This document shows, one piece after another, positions 41,426 to 49,746 of a stretch of 64,000 nt of DNA. The notes under the pieces are model-generated. The model saw only the letters and a list, made by a program, of their open reading frames with translations, did no database searches and was not told the origin of the DNA. Origin of the DNA: Pseudoflavonifractor gallinarum (GTDB lineage: Bacteria > Bacillota > Clostridia > Oscillospirales > Oscillospiraceae); assembly GCF_014982855.1 (NCBI RefSeq), contig NZ_JADCKF010000005.1:142609-206608 (forward strand), in the 5' to 3' direction. The position numbers and the translations under genes are program-made. Within the stretch, counting starts at the first letter, position 1. Every line of letters starts with the position of its first letter.

Positions 41426-41838
41426 TTTTGGATCTGCACGAAAGAGATACGGAAGTTTTGGAGCAGATCCTATCTGTCCTCAAAAACCACCCTGAGATAG
41501 AAAAAATCGAGGTCGACGAGGAGCCGATGGTATCGCTCCCTGGTCTTGAGATCTTTCCAAGCAGACGAAAGGTTTTTCGGGATCGACAGGAGATTCAGCT
41601 TACCGCAAAAGAATATCGGATTCTCCTGCTGCTGGCCGCCAACAAAGGCCGTGTGCTGACCTACGCACAGATTTACGAACAGGTCTGGGGCGATTTCACT
41701 ACAGGAAACGAAAACAATACGATAGGATTTCATATCTGCAACCTGCGCGAGAAGCTGTATCGGGCTAATCCAGATGCCCCGTTCTACATTCGCTCCGTGC
41801 GGGAAGTCGGATACTGTCTGGATGTCGATGAACCGTAA
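41422..41838 (+). CDS. Orphan OmpR/PhoB-type winged-helix protein
   Basis: A 138-residue protein whose C-terminal 90 residues are a Trans_Reg_C winged helix: EIQLTAKEYRILLLLAANKG, VLTYAQIYEQVWG, NTIGFHICNLREKL and the closing YIRSVREVGYCL. The receiver domain of a normal response regulator is absent. Instead about 45 residues begin LHERDTEVLEQILSVLKNHP. No histidine kinase is nearby. It is translationally coupled to DtxR-like repressor 3 (ATGA) and is probably an unphosphorylated accessory regulator. Confidence 0.82.
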   Translation: MILDLHERDTEVLEQILSVLKNHPEIEKIEVDEEPMVSLPGLEIFPSRRKVFRDRQEIQLTAKEYRILLLLAANKGRVLTYAQIYEQVWGDFTTGNENNTIGFHICNLREKLYRANPDAPFYIRSVREVGYCLDVDEP

Positions 41839-41995
41839 TTCCACCACTATTTTCTTTCGCATGGATGTCTTTTCTCTGACCTAAATCTCTGATAGAGTGA
41901 GTCCTTCTGGGTGGTTCACAATGAACCGCCCCTGGGTCCAGCAAATGGGCGCAAATCTCCCTTGGCGGAAGATTTTGAAATTCCCTTTGATTCTC

Positions 41996-42040
41996 AGAGA
42001 GTGGTTTGTACTGCATTTTGGTACAAACCACGCTCTCTTT
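41996..42040. terminator. Bidirectional hairpin terminator
   Basis: Ten perfect base pairs TGGTTTGTAC/GTACAAACCA plus an AGAGAG/CTCTCT extension across a two-base bulge, followed by TTTTA. It separates the plus-strand ECF 3 operon from the convergent conjugation genes. Confidence 0.7.
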
Positions 42041-42297
42041 TATTTCACGGTATAAAGATTGGAAGTGCTGCTCCCGTTTGCTCTTTGGCGGGAAGCCTTT
42101 TTCAGGTATCCGTGCTGCTCCAGATCGTGAAGCGCCCGCTTGACCGTGGAGCGGGACAGCTTCATGTCCGAGGCAATGGTCTTGATGCCCGGCCAGCACT
42201 TTCCATCGGCATCCGAGCGGTCACGCAGGTACATATAGACCGCCATTGCTCTGGAGGGTAGCTCGGTGTCGGCGTAAATCGTTCCGAAGTAACTCAT
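42040..42297 (-). CDS. Winged-helix DNA-binding protein of the ICE
   Basis: An 85-residue HTH_36-type protein: LPSRAMAVYMYLRDRSD, CWPGIKTIASDMKLSRSTVKRALHDLEQHGYL, then a polar tail. Homologous domains occur in replication initiators and ICE regulators. The ATG overlaps the VirD4 stop (ATGA), so it is expressed with the coupling protein. It is the last gene of the element. Confidence 0.8.
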   Translation of the reverse strand: MSYFGTIYADTELPSRAMAVYMYLRDRSDADGKCWPGIKTIASDMKLSRSTVKRALHDLEQHGYLKKASRQRANGSSTSNLYTVK

Positions 42298-44108
42298 CGT
42301 TCCTCCTCTCCGAATGTCTTCATCTGTTTTCCTCTTTTTACGGCTCTCTCCTGAGCCGGAGTGTGGGCGATTCCACCCCGGCTGGATACCGCATAGCCGC
42401 GGCTTTCATCCATCTCCTCCGGTTCACTGAGCTGCGGAAGATTCCGCTCCAGATCCACCCGGTTGGCATAGGCCACTGCTCGGTTGGCTCTCTCCGGCAC
42501 CACATACGGCTCTCCGAAGGTAATGCCCCAATTCAGGAAAAGCTGGAGCCGGGTCCGCATAGGATGTGTGCCGGTTTTCATGACGATGAAGCTGCCCTTG
42601 GGAATGGATTTCAGCTCGTCGGGCGTCAGCAGGGCTCGCTCCATCATCTGCAGGCTCTGGCTGGGATCGTTCTTGCCACGGCTCACCGAGCCGGAGAGGA
42701 CGGTGCGGCTGCCCAGGGCTTTGGACAGCACTTCGGCGGTCTGGCTGTTGGGTGCAAAGCCGCCGAAGATGGTGTCCTGGCAGTTGTCCTGAATGATCTC
42801 GCAGCCCTCTTTCCCGTAGTTTTTTTCGAGCTGCGCTAAGGACTGGATGATCGGCACGAGCGTTAACCGGCGAGAGCGTCCAGCGGAGAAAAGGGGCAGG
42901 ATATCAAACGGGGGCATGGTGCCGAATTCGTCACAGAAAAGCACCACCCGGTTCTTCAGCTTGCCGCCGTTCTCATCGGCCACAGCGAACAGCTCCCGGC
43001 TCAGGTTCTGGATCATGAGACCGGCCATGAAGTTCTTGGTTGTGTCTTCTTCCGGCAGGATCAGGAAGATGGCAGACTTCTCGGAAGCAAACTTCTCAGC
43101 GTCAATGGCGCTGTCAAAGCAAAGGATCTGTTCCAGCTCGCTGTCCAGGAACGCATTCAAACGGGACAGCACGGTGGACATGACGGAGGCCATTGCCTGC
43201 TCGGCGCTGTTGAGGGCGGCGCCGGCAAACCACCGCGCCTTATGATCAGGCGGCAGTTTTGCCATCAGGAGCTGGAAGTGGCTCTTTCCCTTGACCCGGC
43301 TGGGTTCCAGCAGATCCTGTACCAGCTTAAACACGGAGACGATATGCCGGCGCTCCTGGGGGTGGTCTTTATCGGGCGGCAGGAACTCGGCCAGCATCAG
43401 GATGACCGAGGTGAGCAGACCTTCCGCCGCATCGTAGAAAAAAGCGTTCTGGCCGCGGTTGCTGTCATCACCGTCCGGGTTGACGATGGTCTTGGACAGG
43501 ATTTTGGCGTATTTCTCGGCCTTGGCGCGGGACGCAAGATTGTTCGGGTCATTCCGGGCAATGTCCATATACGGGTTGACCAGCGTCAGCAGATTGTTTC
43601 CGTCTGAGCGGGTGGGATTTCGCAGGTCGATAACTGATACATGGTACCCATAGCGTTCTTTGGCAATGGTTCCGTAGTTTCGGGCCAGGTCGCCCTTGCT
43701 GTCCAGCGCCAGCCAGCTCATGCCGCTGGCGCAGGCGTACTCCAAATTCGGATAGAGAAAATAGGCGGTCTTGCCGATACCGGAAGCGCCGATCATCAGG
43801 CAGTGGATATCGTCGCTGTCCACCAGAGCGGTGAGCTCGCCCTTCTTGCCCTTGCATCCCAGTACCAGCCCCTGCTCCGTGGGCAGGTTCTGGCCGCTGC
43901 GCCATTTCTTCACCTCGAAGGGGACATGGGCATAGGTCTGCCGGATCTCTTTGGCTGTGGCCCATCTCGCGGTGCCGTGCTGGCCGTCGCCGACCGTTTT
44001 GGATTTGATCCCGCTCAGGGTGTAGTAGTGGGACAGGCCCGCCAGACAGCCGATGACCAAAAACATCAGCCCGCCGGCGGCCAACAAAATCAGGACTTGG
44101 TGTGGCAT
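42294..44108 (-). CDS. VirD4/TraG-type coupling protein
   Basis: A 604-residue type IV coupling protein with an N-terminal membrane helix (about 7-25), Walker A GASGIGKT (107-114), LALDSKGDLARNYG, and Walker B VVLFCDEFG. The later IQSLAQLEKNYG and QDTIFGGFAPNSQTAEV segments are typical of TraG. It delivers the relaxase-DNA complex to the mating channel and is a hallmark of conjugation. Full length appears preserved. The gene is separated from the TOPRIM gene by a structured 117-base leader. Confidence 0.93.
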   Translation of the reverse strand: MPHQVLILLAAGGLMFLVIGCLAGLSHYYTLSGIKSKTVGDGQHGTARWATAKEIRQTYAHVPFEVKKWRSGQNLPTEQGLVLGCKGKKGELTALVDSDDIHCLMIGASGIGKTAYFLYPNLEYACASGMSWLALDSKGDLARNYGTIAKERYGYHVSVIDLRNPTRSDGNNLLTLVNPYMDIARNDPNNLASRAKAEKYAKILSKTIVNPDGDDSNRGQNAFFYDAAEGLLTSVILMLAEFLPPDKDHPQERRHIVSVFKLVQDLLEPSRVKGKSHFQLLMAKLPPDHKARWFAGAALNSAEQAMASVMSTVLSRLNAFLDSELEQILCFDSAIDAEKFASEKSAIFLILPEEDTTKNFMAGLMIQNLSRELFAVADENGGKLKNRVVLFCDEFGTMPPFDILPLFSAGRSRRLTLVPIIQSLAQLEKNYGKEGCEIIQDNCQDTIFGGFAPNSQTAEVLSKALGSRTVLSGSVSRGKNDPSQSLQMMERALLTPDELKSIPKGSFIVMKTGTHPMRTRLQLFLNWGITFGEPYVVPERANRAVAYANRVDLERNLPQLSEPEEMDESRGYAVSSRGGIAHTPAQERAVKRGKQMKTFGEEER

Positions 44109-44125
44109 GGTTAACCCCTTTCAGG

Positions 44126-44213
44126 GCACACCACTTCCTGCTCAGTTCCATACTTCTGAATGCGCACATCACTCTTGTTACGGCCTACTTCGGGCGAACA
44201 GGAAGTGGTGTGC
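44126..44213. repeat. 15-bp inverted repeat in virD4 leader
   Basis: GCACACCACTTCCTG (44126-44140) and its exact complement (44199-44213) are separated by 58 bases, in the gap between the TOPRIM and virD4 genes. It could form an RNA stem or a protein-binding pair. Confidence 0.75.
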
Positions 44214-44224
44214 GTTGTTGTTAT

Positions 44225-45130
44225 TTACTGCATGACTTGTGCGTAGGACGGTTCCTCAGCGGTCAGATCATCATTCCAATCCTTGTGTGTGGGAATGAGC
44301 CTTTCCACCGTGTACCTCTCTGCCAGCTGTTCCTCCATGCGCCGACTGGCCAGGTGGCCAGCCTCGTCATTGTCGAGGCAGAGCAGGACGGTATTGATCT
44401 CCGGCTGCCGCTCCAGCAGCTTCAGAACCGGCTGAATGGAGGTGCCGCAGCAGGCCACGTAGCTGTGGCTCTGCCAGTCCTCCGGATGGAGCGTGATGTA
44501 GGAAAGCATATCGATGGGAGCCTCAAACACATAGAGGCTTTCGTCTCTGCCGATATGGTGGAAGCTGTGGCGGGGATCGCAGCCCTCCACATTGAGCCGG
44601 AAGGCTTTGCCGAAGCTGTTGGCGCTGCGCTTGTGGGCATGGCGGGGGACGCCATCTTCATCCGTACCCACGAAGACTGCGTTGTGGTAATCGGCATCTT
44701 CATACAGCAGCTTCTCTCTGGCAAAGTGCGCCACAACGCTCCGGTCGATATTCCGGTGCTTGACCAGATAGGCATAGACCCGGCGCATATTGGAATTGGC
44801 CGGCGGAAGGACAAAGGGCTTCGGCGGCTCCTCTATCCGTTCTTCGGCAGAGGGATAGACCGTTCCCAGCTCGCCTCCCAGAAGCATGGTCACCGCCTCC
44901 GGATAGCTGAGGTGATAAAACCGCTGCACGAAGCTGACGGCGTGGCCGCCCCGCTCCTCGGCATGATCGTACCACTCGTTGCCGCGGATGGTGACGCTAT
45001 GGTCACGGGCCAGCCGTTTCTCTCTGCCGGAGGCAAGGAGCTTTTCGCCCCGGCAGCGGAGGAACTCCTCCAGATCAACGGAGGCGGCTCGCTGCTTCTG
45101 TTCTTCCGTGAAATGAATGTAGGTCGACAT
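44225..45130 (-). CDS. DUF3991/TOPRIM domain protein
   Basis: A 301-residue protein with an N-terminal primase-like region (VDLEEFLRCRGEKL, NEWYDHAEERGGHAVSFVQRF, as in DUF3991) and a TOPRIM domain: the glutamate motif LYVFEAPIDMLS and the DxD motif VLLCLDNDEAG. Such proteins accompany relaxases in Gram-positive ICEs and may act in DNA processing or primer synthesis. It begins 12 bases after the relaxase gene ends. Confidence 0.87.
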   Translation of the reverse strand: MSTYIHFTEEQKQRAASVDLEEFLRCRGEKLLASGREKRLARDHSVTIRGNEWYDHAEERGGHAVSFVQRFYHLSYPEAVTMLLGGELGTVYPSAEERIEEPPKPFVLPPANSNMRRVYAYLVKHRNIDRSVVAHFAREKLLYEDADYHNAVFVGTDEDGVPRHAHKRSANSFGKAFRLNVEGCDPRHSFHHIGRDESLYVFEAPIDMLSYITLHPEDWQSHSYVACCGTSIQPVLKLLERQPEINTVLLCLDNDEAGHLASRRMEEQLAERYTVERLIPTHKDWNDDLTAEEPSYAQVMQ

Positions 45131-45142
45131 AGACTCCTCCTG

Positions 45143-47101
45143 TTACATGGTCTGCTGATAGGATACCTGCTCCTCATGATCATCCGCCTTGTGGCCCATG
45201 GCCATCCGCTTTTCCGTCAGCCGCTTGCGCCGTTTGGAATCAATGCGAATCCCTGCCGGATTGCGAGGCGGCATGGAATTGTCCCGGAAGATCCGGCTCA
45301 TGTGATGGAGCAGCTTGGTTGCCGCCAGCATGACGGACGGATCTCGGAACTGGTCAAAGCGGTCAAGGAAGAATTGAGCATACGCATTGCCCTGGGCAGC
45401 GGAGCGGGTGAACCAATCCCTGGCCTGCTCCCGATCCTGTTCCACATCCCGGCCCAGGAGATACAGCTTGCCCAGTGTGTACTGAGCAAACGGGTTTCCT
45501 TGTCTGGCGGCGGCAGTCAGGTACTCCAGAGCTTTTCTCACATCCTTCTTTACGGACTCACCGGTGAGACAGAGCTTCCCAAGGCGGTATTGGGCAAACG
45601 GATTCCCATGCCCGGCGGCCTTGTCCAGCCAGCGCACCGCCTCATCGGTGCGCTTTTGAGAGAGCAGGAGCTTCCCGAGCGCGTATTCCGAAAAGTCATT
45701 TCCGGCCTCTGCGGATAAGCGAAACCAACGCTCCGCTTTTTCATGATCCCGCATGGTGGAAAGGTCATCCCGGTAGAACTTTCCCAGCTGATGCGCCGCC
45801 ACCGTGTATCCTTCCGCCCAGAGCTGTTCCAGCGCCCGGACGGCTTCAGCGTGTTTCTCGTCCAGCGCATAGACATCCTGCAGGACCGTTTTGGCGGCGC
45901 GATAGCGTCGAGCCTGTTCATATACGCTGCTGGATCGCTGCTCCTCATGTGCCGCCTCCGGCTCCGGCTCATCTTGCATCTTCTCATCTTCAAAAGTCGG
46001 GAGGCCGAGGCGGATGTTCTCGGCCTCCCGGATGATATCGTTTTTGATCCGGCGGAACTCTTTCTGCTGAGAGAGCGGGAGATGCTCCCGCGGTGTACGG
46101 CTGCCATAGCACTCGTTCAGCTCATCCCGGATCTGATTCCAGGTTTCATAGCACTTTGCTACTTCCGGCTGCCGGGCCAGCTCGTCCACGATGGTGTCCA
46201 CCAGAGCTTTGAGCGGTTTCTTCAGATAGCCATACTGCTTTTTCCCGGTGGTGGTTTCCAGCGCCTGCACCAGCTGGCGCATCTGCTTCTCGATGACAGG
46301 GTTGTCGCAGAGCTGATGCTCCATCTTCTGAATCAGCTCCCGCATGGTATCCTGCGCCGCTTCGATCAGTTCTTTATAGGCAACATCCTTCCGCTCGTAG
46401 ATCTGGATCATCTCATCCCGGAAGATGGTGTTGGTCAGCTTGGAGCGCATGGCCGCAATGCCTTCCCTGGTCAGGAAGCCCTCCTTCGGATCGTCTGACC
46501 AGACCATCATGTGGATGTGGGGGTGATGCCCCTCATTGTGGAAGGCCGCATACCAGTGGAAGTGATCAGCCGGTATCTTCATGGCCTTGGCCAGATCCTG
46601 TGCGTGCATCATGAGCAGGCCGCGCCATGCGTCCGCATTGTCGTACCCCAGCCGGGCAGCATCCTCACGGCGCAGGGAGTAGATGATGGTCCACACATTT
46701 CCGTCATGGGCTTCCAGCTCGGACATGGCTGCGTCGAGGTCTACTGCGGCGGCGGAGCTGGACAGGCCATGGGCCCCGCGGCGCTCCACACGGGGGCGGG
46801 TGGCAATGTAGGACAGGTATCCGCTCTCAGAATTTATTTCGTGGAGGTTTGCATCCAGCGCCATGGTGATGAAGGCTGATGCGGTACCAAGGGTAGGCGT
46901 CTTACGGTAATCCTCATACTCGAACAGCTCCACGGCATCAGGGAAATCATGCAGGAGCTTTTGGATCAGTTCCCGCTGTCCTTTGGTGACGGGACCGTTG
47001 CCGGTCAGCTTCTCCACACCTTCGCGGGTGGCAATGTATTTCATGTACCCGCCGGCCTTTTCGGATTTGATGTAGCCGCTTTTCTGTACGAGCTTTGCCA
47101 T
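45143..47101 (-). CDS. MobP-type relaxase with C-terminal Sel1 repeats
   Basis: A 652-residue protein. The first 250 residues contain the HUH-type motif HHPHIHMMVW (192-201) preceded by DHFHWYAAFHNEG, matching MobP3-like relaxases. A helical linker follows. About residues 440-600 hold four or more Sel1-like repeats (AHQLGKFYRDD, SEYALGKLLLS, AQYRLGKLCLTG, AQYTLGKLYLLG). Relaxases nick oriT and carry the strand into the recipient. The Sel1 solenoid presumably binds partner proteins. It starts with ATG 47101, just after the accessory gene. Confidence 0.9.
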   Translation of the reverse strand: MAKLVQKSGYIKSEKAGGYMKYIATREGVEKLTGNGPVTKGQRELIQKLLHDFPDAVELFEYEDYRKTPTLGTASAFITMALDANLHEINSESGYLSYIATRPRVERRGAHGLSSSAAAVDLDAAMSELEAHDGNVWTIIYSLRREDAARLGYDNADAWRGLLMMHAQDLAKAMKIPADHFHWYAAFHNEGHHPHIHMMVWSDDPKEGFLTREGIAAMRSKLTNTIFRDEMIQIYERKDVAYKELIEAAQDTMRELIQKMEHQLCDNPVIEKQMRQLVQALETTTGKKQYGYLKKPLKALVDTIVDELARQPEVAKCYETWNQIRDELNECYGSRTPREHLPLSQQKEFRRIKNDIIREAENIRLGLPTFEDEKMQDEPEPEAAHEEQRSSSVYEQARRYRAAKTVLQDVYALDEKHAEAVRALEQLWAEGYTVAAHQLGKFYRDDLSTMRDHEKAERWFRLSAEAGNDFSEYALGKLLLSQKRTDEAVRWLDKAAGHGNPFAQYRLGKLCLTGESVKKDVRKALEYLTAAARQGNPFAQYTLGKLYLLGRDVEQDREQARDWFTRSAAQGNAYAQFFLDRFDQFRDPSVMLAATKLLHHMSRIFRDNSMPPRNPAGIRIDSKRRKRLTEKRMAMGHKADDHEEQVSYQQTM

Positions 47102-47104
47102 GGG

Positions 47105-47584
47105 TTACACCGACTTCTGGAAGTCCAGCGCATCCTTGAACGAGATGCGCCCGTTGGTGCGCTTCATATCCCGAATGGCGCGTCCCCGCAGACGCTGGTA
47201 CTCGCCTTCGTCGATATCGGTGTCGTAGGCGATGATCTGCCCCAGCACATTGAGATCCACACCCTGCTTGAACAGGAGCGAGCCCATGCGTCCGGCAAAA
47301 TTGTCCAGGGTGCCGGTGAGCATGGCGGAGAGTGCTTCGGGCAGGAAGCCGCCGGCGTTCTTCGTGTTCAGATAGCCGATGTAAAACCGGAGCGCATTCT
47401 CCACGAATTCGCTCCGGCTGGCGCAGTTGTCGAGGCGCAGGTAGATGTCTACCTTCTCGTCCAGATCCTCAGAGATCCAGAACCCCTTCTTCGTTTTTCT
47501 GCTTTCGGACTTCAGTAAAACCACTCCTTTTTTCGTCAAGTCCCCGCTGAGAACCCTTGCCACAGCGGAGCTTTTCCGCATCAT
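47105..47584 (-). CDS. Relaxosome accessory protein
   Basis: A 159-residue protein from ATG 47584, with WISEDLDEKVDIYLRLDNCASRSEFVENALRFYIGYL, a ribbon-helix-helix-like segment, in the middle. It lies directly before the relaxase, the usual place of MobC-type accessory proteins that bind oriT. The start is unsure: AAAGGAG at about codon 17 could serve a non-ATG start nearer the conserved part. The upstream open frame to 47806 is GC-rich non-coding leader and is excluded. Confidence 0.75.
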   Translation of the reverse strand: MMRKSSAVARVLSGDLTKKGVVLLKSESRKTKKGFWISEDLDEKVDIYLRLDNCASRSEFVENALRFYIGYLNTKNAGGFLPEALSAMLTGTLDNFAGRMGSLLFKQGVDLNVLGQIIAYDTDIDEGEYQRLRGRAIRDMKRTNGRISFKDALDFQKSV

Positions 47585-47640
47585 AGGGTCCAACAGCTCT
47601 TTCCACCCGCCGGATTGTCCCCGCTGCGAAAAGCCGGAAA

Positions 47641-47696
47641 CTGCCCGCACTGCGGGCAGAAGTGGGAGAGCCGGGGGCGGCATTGTCCCCGGCTCT
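47641..47696. other. Two adjacent hairpins, candidate oriT region
   Basis: CTGCCCGCA-C-TGCGGGCAG (47641-47659) and AGAGCCGGGG (47667-47676) paired with CCCCGGCTCT (47687-47696) lie in the 248-base gap before the accessory and relaxase genes. Neither has a T-tract on the minus strand, arguing against terminators. The position fits an origin of transfer, though no nic site is recognised. Confidence 0.45.
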
Positions 47697-47832
47697 TTCT
47701 CCTGCTTCGCTTTCGCCAGCTTCCCGCTCTCTTGGAAAGCGGCCCAAATTCCGCCCGCTTCCCTCTGGAGGGGTACACGGTCGGCTGGTCGCTGAAAGCC
47801 GCACACAGCGGCTCACAGGGGGCGACACGGCG

Positions 47833-48867
47833 CTACATCTGCATCTCCGGGAGCTCCTTGCTCTGTTCCGCCAGATAGTCCGCACAGCACTCCTCCAAAC
47901 TCTGGCCCCAGTGCTCCTGACAGTAGGTGTTCATCTTGGGGAGGAGCAGAGCCTGCTCCTCGGGGCTGAGGCGATACTTGAACGCCTCCTCGTCGCCGTT
48001 GCCACGCTGCAGATACACCTCCAGCGTGTCACAGACACGACGGGCATCCAGATCGTAGTTGGCATAGATGTTCAGCCAGTCGTCATTCTCGGAGGTGCAG
48101 ACATCAGTTCCGAACACTTGATCCGCATTGAACGATACTTCCATGTAGAACTCCAGCAGGTTGTCGTTCTGAATAATGTCCTCGGCGAAGGAGATGTCCT
48201 CGGCGCAGAGCCGCCGACTGCCAGTGAGGTATTCCGGTTCCGGCTCCTGGTTGAGCGCCCTCTCCTCCAGACGGTCCAGGAAGATCCGCCACCTTTCGTC
48301 CGACGAAGCGTTGCCCTTCTTCATAGCGAAGTAGGCGGCGGTGCTCACATCCCGGATTCTGAACCGCTTCCAGCCATCCATGATGCTGACGGCTTCCATA
48401 TCTCCGCTGTCGAGGTCGATGTCGTAGGCACCCACCACCCGGCCGGTGTTGTCCAGCCGCTCCGACACATAGGAGTTGAACTCCTCCTGAGAGATTCGCT
48501 GGGTGTGCAGCAGCGTTTCGACAAAGCGGTGGGGCGCCTCGTCGGGCGGCTTGCGGATGTAGCTGCGCAGCCGTCGGGCGGTCGAGAGCAGCTCAAGTTT
48601 TTCCTCGGCCAGAATATAATCGGAGCTGCCGTTCTCCGTGACATGGAAGACAGCGAAGCGTCGTGCAGCCTCCCGAGCCTCCTCCTCCGCCTGCTGCTCT
48701 GCCCAGAGCTCATGGCTGATGCGCTCGTACTCCCGCTGAGGAAGCTGGTTGCACATTTCATCAAGGATATTCTCCAGATGCTCCTCCAGCGTTTCCCCCT
48801 TCAGTTGTTTGCTCAGAGCGTCGTACCACCGCTCGTCGAGCCAGAGTGTGATCTCACGGCCCCTCAT
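47833..48867 (-). CDS. ICE-encoded protein of unknown function
   Basis: A 344-residue acidic protein without membrane spans. It starts MRGREITLWLDERWYDAL, resembling a small DNA-binding N-terminus, and continues as a mainly helical charged protein ending SKELPEMQM. ATG 48867 overlaps the stop of the upstream gene and is preceded by GGGAGG. It occurs within the mobilisation block. I do not recognise the family. Confidence 0.6.
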   Translation of the reverse strand: MRGREITLWLDERWYDALSKQLKGETLEEHLENILDEMCNQLPQREYERISHELWAEQQAEEEAREAARRFAVFHVTENGSSDYILAEEKLELLSTARRLRSYIRKPPDEAPHRFVETLLHTQRISQEEFNSYVSERLDNTGRVVGAYDIDLDSGDMEAVSIMDGWKRFRIRDVSTAAYFAMKKGNASSDERWRIFLDRLEERALNQEPEPEYLTGSRRLCAEDISFAEDIIQNDNLLEFYMEVSFNADQVFGTDVCTSENDDWLNIYANYDLDARRVCDTLEVYLQRGNGDEEAFKYRLSPEEQALLLPKMNTYCQEHWGQSLEECCADYLAEQSKELPEMQM

Positions 48868-49478
48868 TGCATTCCTCCCATTTCCGGCCCACACTGCTTC
48901 ATCTCAGGGTACTCGGTCAGGAGGTGCCACACGCCGTTTGCGTAGTTGGCGCTGTTGACCGTCTGACTGAGAAGATCGTCGGCAGAGAGCGACATCGTGA
49001 TACCGGGCACGCCGGGATGCGCCGCAGCACTTTGGCCGCTCATCAGTCCTTCCGCCTGGGCTGCGGTCAGAGGCACAAAGCCGCACGGGGTCATCAGGGA
49101 AAAGACGCCGCCAACATGGGTGGCCAGGAAATCACGAACCGTGCGTGGGCCTGCGTCATCAGTCAGATCCTCCCGAAGCGTCCAGACGCAGTGGAGCAGC
49201 TCCTCACCATGGGAGGCATCCAGACCATTCTCCGCAATCCAGCGGTCTGCCAGCTCATCCAGCGGCTCGTCCAGCCCCAGCAGAAATCTGGCGTCCTCCT
49301 CATTGATGGCGTCCTCGATATTGTCGTGGATCAACCGTGCGGCGGTGATCTCCTCAGCGGCATCGATCAGCTGAGAGGGATCGGCCGCCATCCACTGCTT
49401 GACCCGGCGCTCATAGTCGGCGCTGATCCGCTTCTTCAGCTCCTTCTTGTAATCCATGGCGATCTCATCTTTGTTCAC
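48864..49478 (-). CDS. DUF3848-like ICE protein
   Basis: A 204-residue protein with an N-terminal DYKKELKKRISADYERRVKQ and a later AARLIHDNIEDAINEEDA region resembling DUF3848 proteins found in ICEs, followed by an unrelated-looking C-terminal part (HVGGVFSLMTPCGFVPLTAAQAEGLM). Function unknown. It overlaps both neighbours by four bases, so the three genes are translated together. Confidence 0.6.
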   Translation of the reverse strand: MNKDEIAMDYKKELKKRISADYERRVKQWMAADPSQLIDAAEEITAARLIHDNIEDAINEEDARFLLGLDEPLDELADRWIAENGLDASHGEELLHCVWTLREDLTDDAGPRTVRDFLATHVGGVFSLMTPCGFVPLTAAQAEGLMSGQSAAAHPGVPGITMSLSADDLLSQTVNSANYANGVWHLLTEYPEMKQCGPEMGGMQ

Positions 49479-49738
49479 TGGATCACCTCCGGTTCCTGGT
49501 CAGGCTTCGGTGCGGCGGCTCTCGGGCTGCGCCGGGGCTTGCTCGGAGCGGCGGCGCTTACATCGCTCTCATCGATATACTCCCGCACAGGGGCGGGCAC
49601 ATATTTTTCATAGAGCTTCACCAGCGCATCCGTCATCTCACGATCCAGGTCAAGCTCCTTCTTGCCCATATAGCGTTTGAGCGCAGAGAGCTTCTCCTCG
49701 TCGAAGGTGATGGTCAGGTTCACTTGCTTCATTGGCAC
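49475..49738 (-). CDS. Small ribbon-helix-helix-like ICE protein (DUF6103-like)
   Basis: An 87-residue protein beginning KQVNLTITFDEEKLSALKRYMG, a short strand followed by helices as in ribbon-helix-helix folds, then a basic, Pro/Ala-rich tail (SKPRRSPRAAAPKPD). It resembles DUF6103-type proteins of Clostridia ICEs. It may bind DNA or regulate transfer genes. AGGAAGTGCCA precedes the ATG. Confidence 0.65.
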   Translation of the reverse strand: MPMKQVNLTITFDEEKLSALKRYMGKKELDLDREMTDALVKLYEKYVPAPVREYIDESDVSAAAPSKPRRSPRAAAPKPDQEPEVIQ

Positions 49739-49746
49739 TTCCTTTC

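Noticed and set aside
47585..47806. N-terminal extension of the relaxosome accessory protein to 47806
   Set aside because: The extension covers GC-rich hairpins and encodes Pro/Ala/Gly-rich sequence unlike the conserved part; ATG 47584 is more credible.
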